DNA from: Prauserella endophytica
Lineage (GTDB): Bacteria; Actinomycetota; Actinomycetes; Mycobacteriales; Pseudonocardiaceae
Direction: 5' to 3'
Assembly (NCBI RefSeq): GCF_005146945.1
Contig: NZ_SWMS01000014.1
Location: 118,665-182,664, forward strand
Length of the DNA stretch: 64,000 nucleotides
A program made the translations under genes and the position numbers. Positions 53,583 to 60,668 of this stretch are shown here, piece by piece. The notes beneath the pieces were generated by a model. The model saw only the letters and a program-made list of their open reading frames with translations. It did no database searches and had not been told where the DNA came from. Each line of letters begins with the position of its first letter. The stretch's first letter is position 1.

Positions 53583-54631
53583 CCTGCAAGAAACCGCGCT
53601 GCACCCGGTCGCCCCGTACTCGGGGCTACTGCGAGCAGCACTACCGGCAGATGATCCGCATGGGGTTCTTCGGGTATGTCGACGCCTTCCCATCCCAAGA
53701 GCATGTGGCGAAGTTGCGGGCGCTGGGGTGGACGTACGAGCAGATCGGGGAAGCCGCGGGGCTGTCGATGAGGCAGGCGTGGGACCTCGACCACAAGACG
53801 TTCAAGAGGGTCCTCCGCCCGACCGAGAAGCGGGTGCTGTCCATCCCGCTGACGCCTGCGGTGTCCCACCGTGGGGCTGACGCGACAGGAACGATGCGGC
53901 GCGTTCAAGCCCTCCAGTGGATGGGGTGGCCCCTGACCGTCATAGGCCCGAGGGTGGGGTTGCAGCCCTACACGCTGTCCACGTTGCGTTCTCGCGGTGA
54001 GCCGGTGTCGTGGAGGGTGCGGAACGCGGTCGCCGACTTGTACGAGGAGTTGTCTCACCTGTCGGGTCCTTCGCGGTGCGCCGCGGGGAGAGCTCGGGCA
54101 CGCGGCTACGTCCCACCGTTGGCGTGGGACGACGACACCATCGATGACCCCGATGCGGAGCCGAACCTGGGTGGCGAGTCGGAGTCGTCTCGCCGTGAGC
54201 GTGCTGTCGAGGAGTACAAGCACCTCTCTCCGATGCTGTCGGATGTCGAGATCGCCCGAAAGCTGGGGATCACGCTTCCGACCCTCCGGGATTACGTGCG
54301 GTACCGGGGGAGGCGGCGTGAAGGCGAAGCAGATCCCGAAGCGTGTGAAGGACCGCGTCAAGGAACGCTCAGGCGGAATCTGCGAGGCACGCGTCGCGTG
54401 CCAGGGCGCGCAGGCGGTCCAGATACACCACCGCCGCCCCCGGGGCATGGGAGGCAGCAGGGTTCCGGGGACGAACGAGGCGTCGAACCTGCTGCACCTG
54501 TGCCTGGAATGCCACCTGTGGGTCGAGAAACACCGCCTCGACGCGGCCGACAACGGCTGGCTCCTGAAGCAGGAACAAGACCCCACCAAGGTGTCGGCGG
54601 TGATCGGGGAATCCCGCTGGCGGCTCGATGA
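53579..54631 (+). CDS. Phage protein with multiple DNA-binding-like helices, probably frameshifted at its 3' end
   Basis: 350 residues as written. An N-terminal Cys motif (CKKPRCTRSPRTRGYCEQHY) is followed by helix-turn-helix-like segments (LGWTYEQIGEAAGLSMRQAW, DVEIARKLGITLPTLRDYV), so it probably binds DNA. Beyond residue 243 the reading frame overlaps the HNH gene for 314 bases and the sequence turns into a Pro/Arg-rich shadow. One extra G in the G5 run at 54306-54310 would end it after YRGEAA at a TGA overlapping the HNH GTG by 4 bases, like the other genes here. Confidence 0.65.
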   Translation: MTCKKPRCTRSPRTRGYCEQHYRQMIRMGFFGYVDAFPSQEHVAKLRALGWTYEQIGEAAGLSMRQAWDLDHKTFKRVLRPTEKRVLSIPLTPAVSHRGADATGTMRRVQALQWMGWPLTVIGPRVGLQPYTLSTLRSRGEPVSWRVRNAVADLYEELSHLSGPSRCAAGRARARGYVPPLAWDDDTIDDPDAEPNLGGESESSRRERAVEEYKHLSPMLSDVEIARKLGITLPTLRDYVRYRGRRREGEADPEACEGPRQGTLRRNLRGTRRVPGRAGGPDTPPPPPGHGRQQGSGDERGVEPAAPVPGMPPVGRETPPRRGRQRLAPEAGTRPHQGVGGDRGIPLAAR

Positions 54632-54824
54632 TAACGGCGACTATCTCCCCCTCGCCTACGAGGAGTGGCAGGACTGGAAGGGCTGCTACCGCAAACGCGG
54701 CTTCAAGAACAAGTCGGTGGCGGTGGCGTGGATCCGGCGGAATGAGTGGAGGTACATCCCGCAGGAGCCGTACCAGTGCCCCACATGCGGGATGTGGCAT
54801 CTCACCTCTCGGGAGGCGTCATGA
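54318..54824 (+). CDS. HNH endonuclease
   Basis: 168 residues. The HNH core is VQIHHRRPRGMGG, then NLLHLCLECHLWVEKHR with the metal-binding His/Asn; CEARVACQ supplies the zinc knuckle. A C-terminal extension with CPTCGMWHL may bind DNA. GTG 54318 fits the context; ATGA overlap with the WhiB gene. Confidence 0.85.
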   Translation: MKAKQIPKRVKDRVKERSGGICEARVACQGAQAVQIHHRRPRGMGGSRVPGTNEASNLLHLCLECHLWVEKHRLDAADNGWLLKQEQDPTKVSAVIGESRWRLDDNGDYLPLAYEEWQDWKGCYRKRGFKNKSVAVAWIRRNEWRYIPQEPYQCPTCGMWHLTSREAS

Positions 54825-55057
54825 GTGACCAAGAGGATTGGCGCGAGTTCGCCCTCTGCCGGGAGGTGGACACCGAACTGTTCTTTCCTGAGAAGGGGAA
54901 CAACGACACCGGTCCGGCGAAGCGGATCTGCAATGCGTGTGAGGTGCAGGACGAGTGCCTGCGGGAGGCGATGACTGAGTCGCGCATGTACGGGATCTGG
55001 GGCGGGACCACGGAGCGGGAGCGCCGGCAGTTGAAGAACCGGGGGGCCGTGGCGTGA
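54821..55057 (+). CDS. WhiB-family iron-sulphur transcription factor
   Basis: 78 residues. The four cluster cysteines are in ALCREVD, RICNACEVQDEC, and the family G[VI]WGG turn appears as YGIWGGTTERER. Phage WhiB proteins (such as TM4 WhiBTM4) can block the host homologue. Overlaps both neighbours by 4 bases. Confidence 0.92.
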   Translation: MSDQEDWREFALCREVDTELFFPEKGNNDTGPAKRICNACEVQDECLREAMTESRMYGIWGGTTERERRQLKNRGAVA

Positions 55058-55359
55058 TCCCCGTCGAACTGTTGGACAAGGCGGTGATGGTCGGCACCCT
55101 CACGGGTGTCGCCGAACCAGATCAGGTGGTGTCTCTGCTGCTGCCGTGGATCCGTGACGACCCAGCCGCGGCGGCGCAGGTGATGGTCGCCCTCGCTGAT
55201 CTGGACAAGCTGATGCGGGACGCTCACGCCGCCTACAACCGGGGCGACCGGTCAGATTCGGTCGATGAGCTGGAGCGGCGATACCAGGCCGCGAGGAAGG
55301 CGAAGAACCGGCCGTACCTGGCGCTGCAGAAGCGCAAGCAAGACGAGGGGGCTGCCTGA
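55054..55359 (+). CDS. Hypothetical phage protein upstream of the initiator
   Basis: 101 residues, helical, with VSLLLPWIRDDPAAAAQVMVAL. GTGA overlap upstream; shares one base with the next start. Perhaps a replication partner by position only. Confidence 0.6.
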   Translation: MIPVELLDKAVMVGTLTGVAEPDQVVSLLLPWIRDDPAAAAQVMVALADLDKLMRDAHAAYNRGDRSDSVDELERRYQAARKAKNRPYLALQKRKQDEGAA

Positions 55360-56078
55360 TGGCGCGGATGCGGTACGTGAAGCCCGAGACGTGGACCGAC
55401 AGCAACATGATCAAGCTGTCGCCGTTCGCGCGTCTGCTGTTCATCGGGTCGTGGAACTTCGCGATGTGCGACAACGGGCATCTGCCGGACGATCCGCAGC
55501 AGCTGAAGCTGCAGGTGCTGCCCGCGGACAACGTGGACGCGGTGGCGTTGGTGGACGAGTTGGTCGACAACGGGCGTCTGGTGCGGGTGGAGGGCGCGGA
55601 CGGCCGGATCTACCTGCAGGTGAAGAGGTTGTCGCGGCATCAGAAGGTGGACAAGCGGTGGACTCCGCGGTGTCCGGCGTGTGGCACGGAGCAGTCCAAC
55701 ACTCAACCGTCCTCTCCGGAACTCTCCGGAACTCCCCGAGACTCTCCCGAACTCTCCGACTCTCTACCAAAAACACCCAAGGAGGGGAGGGGAGGGGATA
55801 GGAGAGGAGGGGAAGGGAGGGGAGAGATCCCCCCACCCCCACGCTGCCCACAGCATGTGGACAAACCATCTTCAGGTCCGTGCGGTCAGTGCAAGGAACA
55901 CCGCATCGCGCGGGAGAAGTGGGACTCGGACAACGCCGAGCGCGTCAAGGCCGAGCGGGTGGCTATCCACGCCTGCCGCCTGTGTGACGGGGAGGGCTGG
56001 CGCTGGCACCCCGAAGGGAAACACCGCGGCGTGCTCTCCGAGCGCTGTGACCACCGACCCGTGTGGAGGGTGTCCTAG
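55359..56078 (+). CDS. Phage replication initiator-like protein with internal origin
   Basis: 239 residues. The N-terminal winged-helix-like half (MRYVKPETWTDSNMIKLSPF, ARLLFIGSWNFAMCDNGHLP, LVDNGRLVRVEGADGRIYLQ) matches phage replication proteins. The linker is low complexity (PELSGTPRDSPELSD, then Gly/Arg-rich), and its DNA carries repeats and a DnaA box. The C-terminal half has zinc-type cysteines (CGQCKEHR, CRLCDGEG, CDHR). This layout resembles lambda O. Confidence 0.7.
   Translation: MARMRYVKPETWTDSNMIKLSPFARLLFIGSWNFAMCDNGHLPDDPQQLKLQVLPADNVDAVALVDELVDNGRLVRVEGADGRIYLQVKRLSRHQKVDKRWTPRCPACGTEQSNTQPSSPELSGTPRDSPELSDSLPKTPKEGRGGDRRGGEGRGEIPPPPRCPQHVDKPSSGPCGQCKEHRIAREKWDSDNAERVKAERVAIHACRLCDGEGWRWHPEGKHRGVLSERCDHRPVWRVS
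55711..55864 (+). other. Probable phage replication origin inside the initiator gene
   Basis: Five 10-bp direct repeats in exact phase (55711-55760, consensus ACTCTCCGGA) are followed by CTACCAAAAACACCCAA, a purine tract of about 45 bases rich in GGGG (55781-55827), a C-rich stretch, and a perfect DnaA box TGTGGACAA (55856-55864; TTGTCCACA on the other strand). Confidence 0.6.
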
Positions 56079-56080
56079 CG

Positions 56081-56296
56081 ATGAGGTCGTGGGAGGCGCG
56101 CCGCAAGCACGCGAGCGAGGCATGGCTGGAGGAACGCAACTCCGCCGAGCGAGTCGACTGCCCCGCCTGCGGTGCCCCTGCAGGCAGCACTTGCACCCAC
56201 CCCGACGGTGTCCCCCTCGGCGCCTCCCCAGCACACAGCGAACGAATCACCGCCGCCGACAAGGCGGCCAAGAAGACCAAGGAGAACCAGGAATGA
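56081..56296 (+). CDS. Small zinc-finger phage protein
   Basis: 71 residues. CPACGAPAGSTCTHPDG and a late SPAHSERI are a motif common in small actinophage proteins, with four metal ligands. ATG 56081 follows GGAGGG. It overlaps the exonuclease gene by ATGA. Confidence 0.65.
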   Translation: MRSWEARRKHASEAWLEERNSAERVDCPACGAPAGSTCTHPDGVPLGASPAHSERITAADKAAKKTKENQE

Positions 56297-56955
56297 GCCT
56301 CTGCTTCATCGACACCGAGACGACCGGCGTGCACCCCGACCGGCAGGTGTGGGAGATCGCCATGATCCGCGACGAGCCCGGCTACGGCGAGGCGTCGTTC
56401 TTCGTCGACGTGGACCTGTCCAACGCTGACCCGTTCGGGCTGAAGGTGGGCGGCTTCTACGAGCGGCACCCGCAGGGAAGGTTCCTGTCGGCGCGCACGC
56501 ACGTCGACGAGCGTTTCCCGGACCCGTTCGACCCGATCGCCCGCGCCAAGTACCAGACAAGGGACGAAGCAGCTGAGACAGTCGCCCGCTGGACCCACGG
56601 CTGCCATCTCGTCGGCGCCGTCCCGGACTTCGACGCCCGCACCCTCGACCCGCTGCTGCGGAAGCACGGCCTCATCCCCGCGTGGCACTACCACCTCATC
56701 GACATCGAGGCGATGGCCGCCGGGTGGCTGCTGCGCGCCGCGAACGCCCTATACGACCGCTCCGAAGGTGCCGACGACATCGTGCAGCGAGCGCAGGACA
56801 TGCGCGACACCGCCCTCGCGCCGTGGAAGTCCGACGATCTCGCCCGCGCCTGTGGCGTGGAGCCGCCGTCGGAGGAGGAGCGTCACACGGCTCTCGGTGA
56901 TGCCCGTTGGGTGAAGCGCTGGTACGAGGCGATCACCGGCGGTGGCGACAGATGA
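56293..56955 (+). CDS. DnaQ/RNase T-like 3'-5' exonuclease
   Basis: 220 residues. DEDDh motifs: FIDTETTGVHPD (Exo I), VGAVPDFDARTL (Exo II) and EERHTALGDARW (Exo III). It could proofread, trim ends or degrade nucleotides in phage replication. ATGA overlaps both sides. Confidence 0.85.
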   Translation: MSLCFIDTETTGVHPDRQVWEIAMIRDEPGYGEASFFVDVDLSNADPFGLKVGGFYERHPQGRFLSARTHVDERFPDPFDPIARAKYQTRDEAAETVARWTHGCHLVGAVPDFDARTLDPLLRKHGLIPAWHYHLIDIEAMAAGWLLRAANALYDRSEGADDIVQRAQDMRDTALAPWKSDDLARACGVEPPSEEERHTALGDARWVKRWYEAITGGGDR

Positions 56956-57131
56956 GCGACGACGACCTCGAAGCCCTGGAGCAGTCGATCGCCACAGAGT
57001 ACGACGGATGGCTGTGCGGCGCGTTCTTCCGCGGCATGCGTACCGAGGGCTGGAACCGGTGGCGCTGCACCAAGCCGAACGGCCACCCAGGGCGCCACTG
57101 GTGCGAGTACGACAGCGAGCCCGAGTCATGA
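56952..57131 (+). CDS. Small Cys/His-containing phage protein
   Basis: 59 residues ending NGHPGRHWCEYDSEPES, with WLCG and WRCT upstream, a possible zinc site. ATGA overlaps. Confidence 0.55.
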   Translation: MSDDDLEALEQSIATEYDGWLCGAFFRGMRTEGWNRWRCTKPNGHPGRHWCEYDSEPES

Positions 57132-57385
57132 CACCGGACAGCGCCCCTCGACCCGTCTCAGCCCATTTCAGGGTCGTCACCGTCACGGACGTGACCTGCC
57201 AGTGGTGCGAGCAGGGAGCCCAGTTCGAATCTCCCGAGCGCGCCTCCCGGTGGAAGGACGAGCACTTCGAGGACACCGGCCACGACGGCAAGTGGTTCGA
57301 GGTCACCCACACCAAGCAGATCCCCATCCGTTCGAGGCGTCTCAAGTCGGATGTGGCTAACGACCTGTTCCGGAGGACGGGATGA
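57128..57385 (+). CDS. Hypothetical phage protein
   Basis: 85 residues with one CQWC pair and a basic C-terminus (IPIRSRRLKSDVANDLFRR). ATGA overlaps both sides. Not recognised. Confidence 0.55.
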   Translation: MTPDSAPRPVSAHFRVVTVTDVTCQWCEQGAQFESPERASRWKDEHFEDTGHDGKWFEVTHTKQIPIRSRRLKSDVANDLFRRTG

Positions 57386-57474
57386 CCTACAACCCGAGAC
57401 CGTGCCCGTGGTGCGGGCAGCTGGCTGACCCGTCTCACCCGTCGTCGTGCCCGAAGAAACCGAAAGGCGCCTGA
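57382..57474 (+). CDS. 30-residue zinc-knuckle peptide
   Basis: MTYNPRPCPWCGQLADPSHP then SSCPKK: a CPWC-x-H-x-C knuckle. ATGA overlap upstream, TGATG downstream. Confidence 0.5.
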   Translation: MTYNPRPCPWCGQLADPSHPSSCPKKPKGA

Positions 57475-57815
57475 TGACCTTCCTAGACGAACAGGACAAC
57501 ACCATGACACCGAAGACGTACCGAAAGAAGCCCGTCGAAATCCAGGCCATGCGGTGGGACGGAACCGCGGAAGGTGCGAGCCTGATCATCGACTGGGTTC
57601 TCGCCAACGGCGGAACCGCCACCTACCTCTGCGCCAACGTCGAGAGGTGCGCGGCCAACGACCACGACTCTCCGCACTGGGTCGCCATCGAGACGCTGGA
57701 AGGGCGCATGTGCGCCAGTCTCGGCGATTTCGTCATCCAGGGCGTGAAGGGCGAGTTCTATCCGTGCAAGCCAGACGTGTTCCAGAAGTCCTACGAGCTG
57801 GTGGAGGAGCAGTGA
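57474..57815 (+). CDS. Phage protein of the YRKKPVEIxAxRW family
   Basis: 113 residues. TYRKKPVEIQAMRWDG, VAIETLEGRMCASLGD and GVKGEFYPCKPDVFQKSYE form a pattern frequent in phage and prophage accessory genes; function unknown. The ATG at 57474 is coupled to the previous stop; ATG 57504 would give the shorter conserved core. Confidence 0.65.
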   Translation: MTFLDEQDNTMTPKTYRKKPVEIQAMRWDGTAEGASLIIDWVLANGGTATYLCANVERCAANDHDSPHWVAIETLEGRMCASLGDFVIQGVKGEFYPCKPDVFQKSYELVEEQ

Positions 57816-58309
57816 CTAAGGTGAATCCAACTTGTGGCGACTGCGGTGAGGTCAAGGATCGCTCTGAGTTCTACGTAGATCGCAAGCGCGCCAACGGCCT
57901 CCACACCTACTGCAAGGACTGTTGCAAGGTGCGGGCCAAGCGTCGGTATGCCGAGGACCCTGAGGGTCACAAAGAGCGGCACCGCAAGTGGGTCGAGAAG
58001 AATAGCGACCGGGTGCGCCTGCACAAGCTCAAGTCCACCTACGGGGTCAGTGCCGAGGAGTACCTGGCGCTGCCACAAGTTTGCGTCATCTGCGGGGCGA
58101 CCGAACGCCTTCGTCTCGATCACAGCCATCAGTCGGGCCGCGTGCGAGGACTACTCTGCGACCCCTGCAACAAGGGACTCGGATTCTTCGGCGACAACCC
58201 GACATTCCTGCTGCGCGCCGCCGAATACGTGCTGGGCGTGGCCAAGCCGGACATCTTCGAGGCCACGTACGACGAGGTTCGTGTTGAGCGTGAGCGGGGA
58301 CAGGCATGA
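57812..58309 (+). CDS. Recombination endonuclease VII-like HNH protein
   Basis: 165 residues. An N-terminal zinc ribbon (CGDCGEVK, YCKDCCK) precedes CVICGATERLRLDHSH, GRVRGLLCDPCNKGLGFF, the endonuclease VII core. The family resolves branched DNA before packaging. GTGA overlap with the preceding gene. Confidence 0.88.
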   Translation: MTKVNPTCGDCGEVKDRSEFYVDRKRANGLHTYCKDCCKVRAKRRYAEDPEGHKERHRKWVEKNSDRVRLHKLKSTYGVSAEEYLALPQVCVICGATERLRLDHSHQSGRVRGLLCDPCNKGLGFFGDNPTFLLRAAEYVLGVAKPDIFEATYDEVRVERERGQA

Positions 58310-58575
58310 GCGGGCTGAGCTTCTACCTCGCGATTGAGTGCCAGAACTGCGACGAGACTGTCCACTACGGCCCCAACCTGTCGTTCCACGACGACCACCG
58401 GGGTCTGCCGGTCATCTACGCCGACATGACCTCGCAGGTCAATTTCCACTGCGACCACTGTGGGGCCGACAACTACACGGGTGACTTCCACGACCAGATT
58501 CTCTGCGAGGGCGGCGACGACCAAGACGAGGACGAGGAAGACGACGGGGACGAGCCTGCTAGGGGTGTGTTGTGA
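58306..58575 (+). CDS. Zinc-binding acidic-tail phage protein
   Basis: 89 residues: CQNCDETV and CDHCGADN knuckles, then a strongly acidic tail (DDQDEDEEDDGDEP). Acidic tails of this kind occur in DNA mimics and partner-binding phage proteins; role unknown. Confidence 0.6.
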   Translation: MSGLSFYLAIECQNCDETVHYGPNLSFHDDHRGLPVIYADMTSQVNFHCDHCGADNYTGDFHDQILCEGGDDQDEDEEDDGDEPARGVL

Positions 58576-59207
58576 CCCAGGACCCCCGACCGTACGAAGA
58601 CCTCCGACGCGAGATCGAGATCCTTCTGGTTGAGTTCAACTCGGTGGCCTCGGAGCGGATCGTCGCTGACGAGATCGTGAACCGCATCGTCGGCCCCGAA
58701 CTGGACAAGCTTCGGGAAGGCGGCGCGAAGCTGCTGGCAATATCCGAGCAGTTCCAGGCCGAGCGGGATGAGGCTCGTGCTGAGGCCGACCGCCTCCGCG
58801 GTGCGCTCGCGAACGGCGCCGCCGAGGTTGTTCAGCTCCGCCGCGAACTCGCGGACGAGGGACACGCTCACGGGCTGACGAAGTACTCGCTGGAGTCGGA
58901 CCTTGCCGAGGCTCGTGCTCGTCTTTCCGAGGTACAGCAGCGGTACCAGCTGGCTAGCGAGGACTCCGATCGGATCGCGCGTGCCGCGACGCAGGTTGAG
59001 GTTGACCTTCGCCGCCGGCTCTCCGAGGTACAGCAGCAGCTACAGCGGGCACGCGCCAGCTACATCGATGACGCTAAGACCCGGTTCGTGAACGACCGCG
59101 AGGGCCACTACCGCGAGCACGAGCTGGACGAGGTCGACGCCGCCGCTGGCGCTGAGTTTGACCGCCACACCTCTCCTGTGGTTGACGACAAGGACGGTCA
59201 GTCGTGA
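58572..59207 (+). CDS. Coiled-coil phage protein
   Basis: 211 residues, mostly heptad-like helix from about 10 to 175 (EQFQAERDEARAEADRLRG, ARARLSEVQQRYQLASED). Two copies of the stretch RLSEVQQ suggest an internal duplication. Last gene before the divergent regulator; its 3' end overlaps that gene by 10 bases on the other strand. Confidence 0.65.
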   Translation: MTQDPRPYEDLRREIEILLVEFNSVASERIVADEIVNRIVGPELDKLREGGAKLLAISEQFQAERDEARAEADRLRGALANGAAEVVQLRRELADEGHAHGLTKYSLESDLAEARARLSEVQQRYQLASEDSDRIARAATQVEVDLRRRLSEVQQQLQRARASYIDDAKTRFVNDREGHYREHELDEVDAAAGAEFDRHTSPVVDDKDGQS

Positions 59208-59434
59208 CCCCGTGCCTGCCTCACTGCCTTGGCGATCTGACGGATGCGTTCCCGGGTGTATCCGGTGATGCGGACGAGTTCGACCTGGGGGATGCCGTCG
59301 TCGAGGTCGTCCACGATCGCTTGGTGGAGGGCGGCGATGGCTTCCTCGTCGCGGGCCTTGGTCTTTTGCCGTCGGGCGTGGGCGGCGAGGGTGCGGGGTT
59401 TCTGGTCGGTCATGACGCTGATTGTCTCAAACAT
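59198..59434 (-). CDS. Small helix-turn-helix regulator of the second early operon
   Basis: 78 residues from ATG 59434, or 71 from ATG 59413. The C-terminal helix-turn-helix is IPQVELVRITGYTRERIRQI. It is the only minus-strand gene amid rightward genes and faces a strong promoter containing palindromes, so it should repress that promoter and itself. No RBS precedes ATG 59434, which suits a leaderless transcript. Confidence 0.7.
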   Translation of the reverse strand: MFETISVMTDQKPRTLAAHARRQKTKARDEEAIAALHQAIVDDLDDGIPQVELVRITGYTRERIRQIAKAVRQARGHD

Positions 59435-59436
59435 GG

Positions 59437-59486
59437 TTGGCCTATGCCAAGTGGCGTTGACATGCCAAATACGTTTGGCATAGACT
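59437..59486 (+). promoter_or_regulatory. Consensus promoter with operator filling the spacer
   Basis: TTGACA (59457-59462) and TAGACT (59481-59486) are separated by 18 bases. These 18 bases are the palindrome TGCCAAATACGTTTGGCA. A second dyad, TTGGCCTATGCCAA (59437-59450), lies upstream, just before the regulator start. Half-site TATGCCAA occurs three times. Confidence 0.8.
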
Positions 59487-59521
59487 GAGCCCATCAACCC
59501 CACTGGACCAGGAGAAACCCC

Positions 59522-59968
59522 ATGATCGCGACCTACCGGCACCTCGGCATCACCGACGAGTGCGTGACGTGCGAGGCATGCGGCAAACCCAACCTCCGCT
59601 CCACCGTGGTCCTCGGAATCCTCGACACCGACGGCAACGTGGAAGGCACCGTGTACTACGGCTCCAGCTGCGCCGCCCGCGCCCTCGGTGCCCGCAGCAG
59701 CCGCGATGTCCTCGCCCGCGCCCGCGCCGCCCACCGCAAAACCGTTGCCGCCGCTGACCTCGCCCGCGACTTCTTCACCAGATACGACCTGCCCGAAGAC
59801 GGGACGATCACAACCAAGGAGCTGATCAAGGCGGCGTGCAAGATCGCCCCCGATAACCGGCACGTGTGTGTGGACTACGACTCCAGCATCGAAACCACGA
59901 TGGATCTGATCGCGCTTCACCGGCGCGCCCTTGCTGACGCCAACCTCATCTCTGGGGAGTCCCGATGA
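59522..59968 (+). CDS. Zinc-ribbon phage protein, first gene of the regulated operon
   Basis: 148 residues. CVTCEACGKPNLRSTVVLGI and YYGSSCAARALGARSS look like a treble-clef zinc domain seen in actinophage and plasmid proteins; the rest is helical. CAGGAGAAA precedes the ATG. Function unknown. Confidence 0.65.
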   Translation: MIATYRHLGITDECVTCEACGKPNLRSTVVLGILDTDGNVEGTVYYGSSCAARALGARSSRDVLARARAAHRKTVAAADLARDFFTRYDLPEDGTITTKELIKAACKIAPDNRHVCVDYDSSIETTMDLIALHRRALADANLISGESR

Positions 59969-60474
59969 CCAAGCAGATGCCAATCGATGGCACCGAGCCG
60001 CTGACCGAGGTCGTTGACGGCGACACCTACATCGAGGTGCTGTTGCGTCGGCAGGCTGCGTGGTTGGGCGCTCGCTCGGGTGGAGCTGTGGTGCCGAAGT
60101 TTCCGCCGCCGCTGGAGTACTTCGTGCGGGCAGCCGACGAGCCGTACGTGCGATTGCCCGAACCGACTCCGGCACCGAAGCGGACCCCGAAGCCCCGCCA
60201 GTACCGGTCGGTGGAGTCGCTGCGGGCCGAACTGGCAGACATCGAGCAGCGCATGGAGATGGTGGCTGGACGCTCGGACACCGGTGACCGTGCCGCAGCG
60301 AACCTGTCACCGGTCGCACGGTCGCGCACCGCTGCTCGGGCTGGCCGGCGCCGGTTCGCTGCGATGGACCGGGACCTGGAGACCTACGCCCGACTGGCTC
60401 ACCGCCGTGACGCGCTCAAAGGTCGTATCGCGCGGGCAGAGGCCCGCGAACAGAAAGAGAGAACCACAACATGA
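59965..60474 (+). CDS. Hypothetical phage protein (MTKQMP type)
   Basis: 169 residues with a Pro/Lys-rich middle (LPEPTPAPKRTPKPRQY) and a helical C-terminus. Its ribosome site and first codons duplicate those of the gene at 60669. ATGA overlaps both sides. Confidence 0.6.
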   Translation: MTKQMPIDGTEPLTEVVDGDTYIEVLLRRQAAWLGARSGGAVVPKFPPPLEYFVRAADEPYVRLPEPTPAPKRTPKPRQYRSVESLRAELADIEQRMEMVAGRSDTGDRAAANLSPVARSRTAARAGRRRFAAMDRDLETYARLAHRRDALKGRIARAEAREQKERTTT

Positions 60475-60653
60475 CCAACCCGAGAACCCGAGGCAATGTC
60501 AACCCGGAGCGCGCGGGGGACCTCGCTGAAATCGAAGGCGCCTTGGCACAAGCCGGCGTGTCGTTCGAGTTCGGGTGTGACCACGACCCCGACCAGTGCC
60601 ACGAGAATTTCCAGGCCGGGTATGGCGACTGCTGCGCCACCTGCGCCCACTGA
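60471..60653 (+). CDS. Small Cys-rich phage protein
   Basis: 60 residues with CDHDPDQCHENF and DCCATCAH at the end, a probable zinc or cluster site. ATGA overlap with the preceding gene. Confidence 0.55.
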   Translation: MTNPRTRGNVNPERAGDLAEIEGALAQAGVSFEFGCDHDPDQCHENFQAGYGDCCATCAH

Positions 60654-60668
60654 GCGAGGGGAGTCCCG

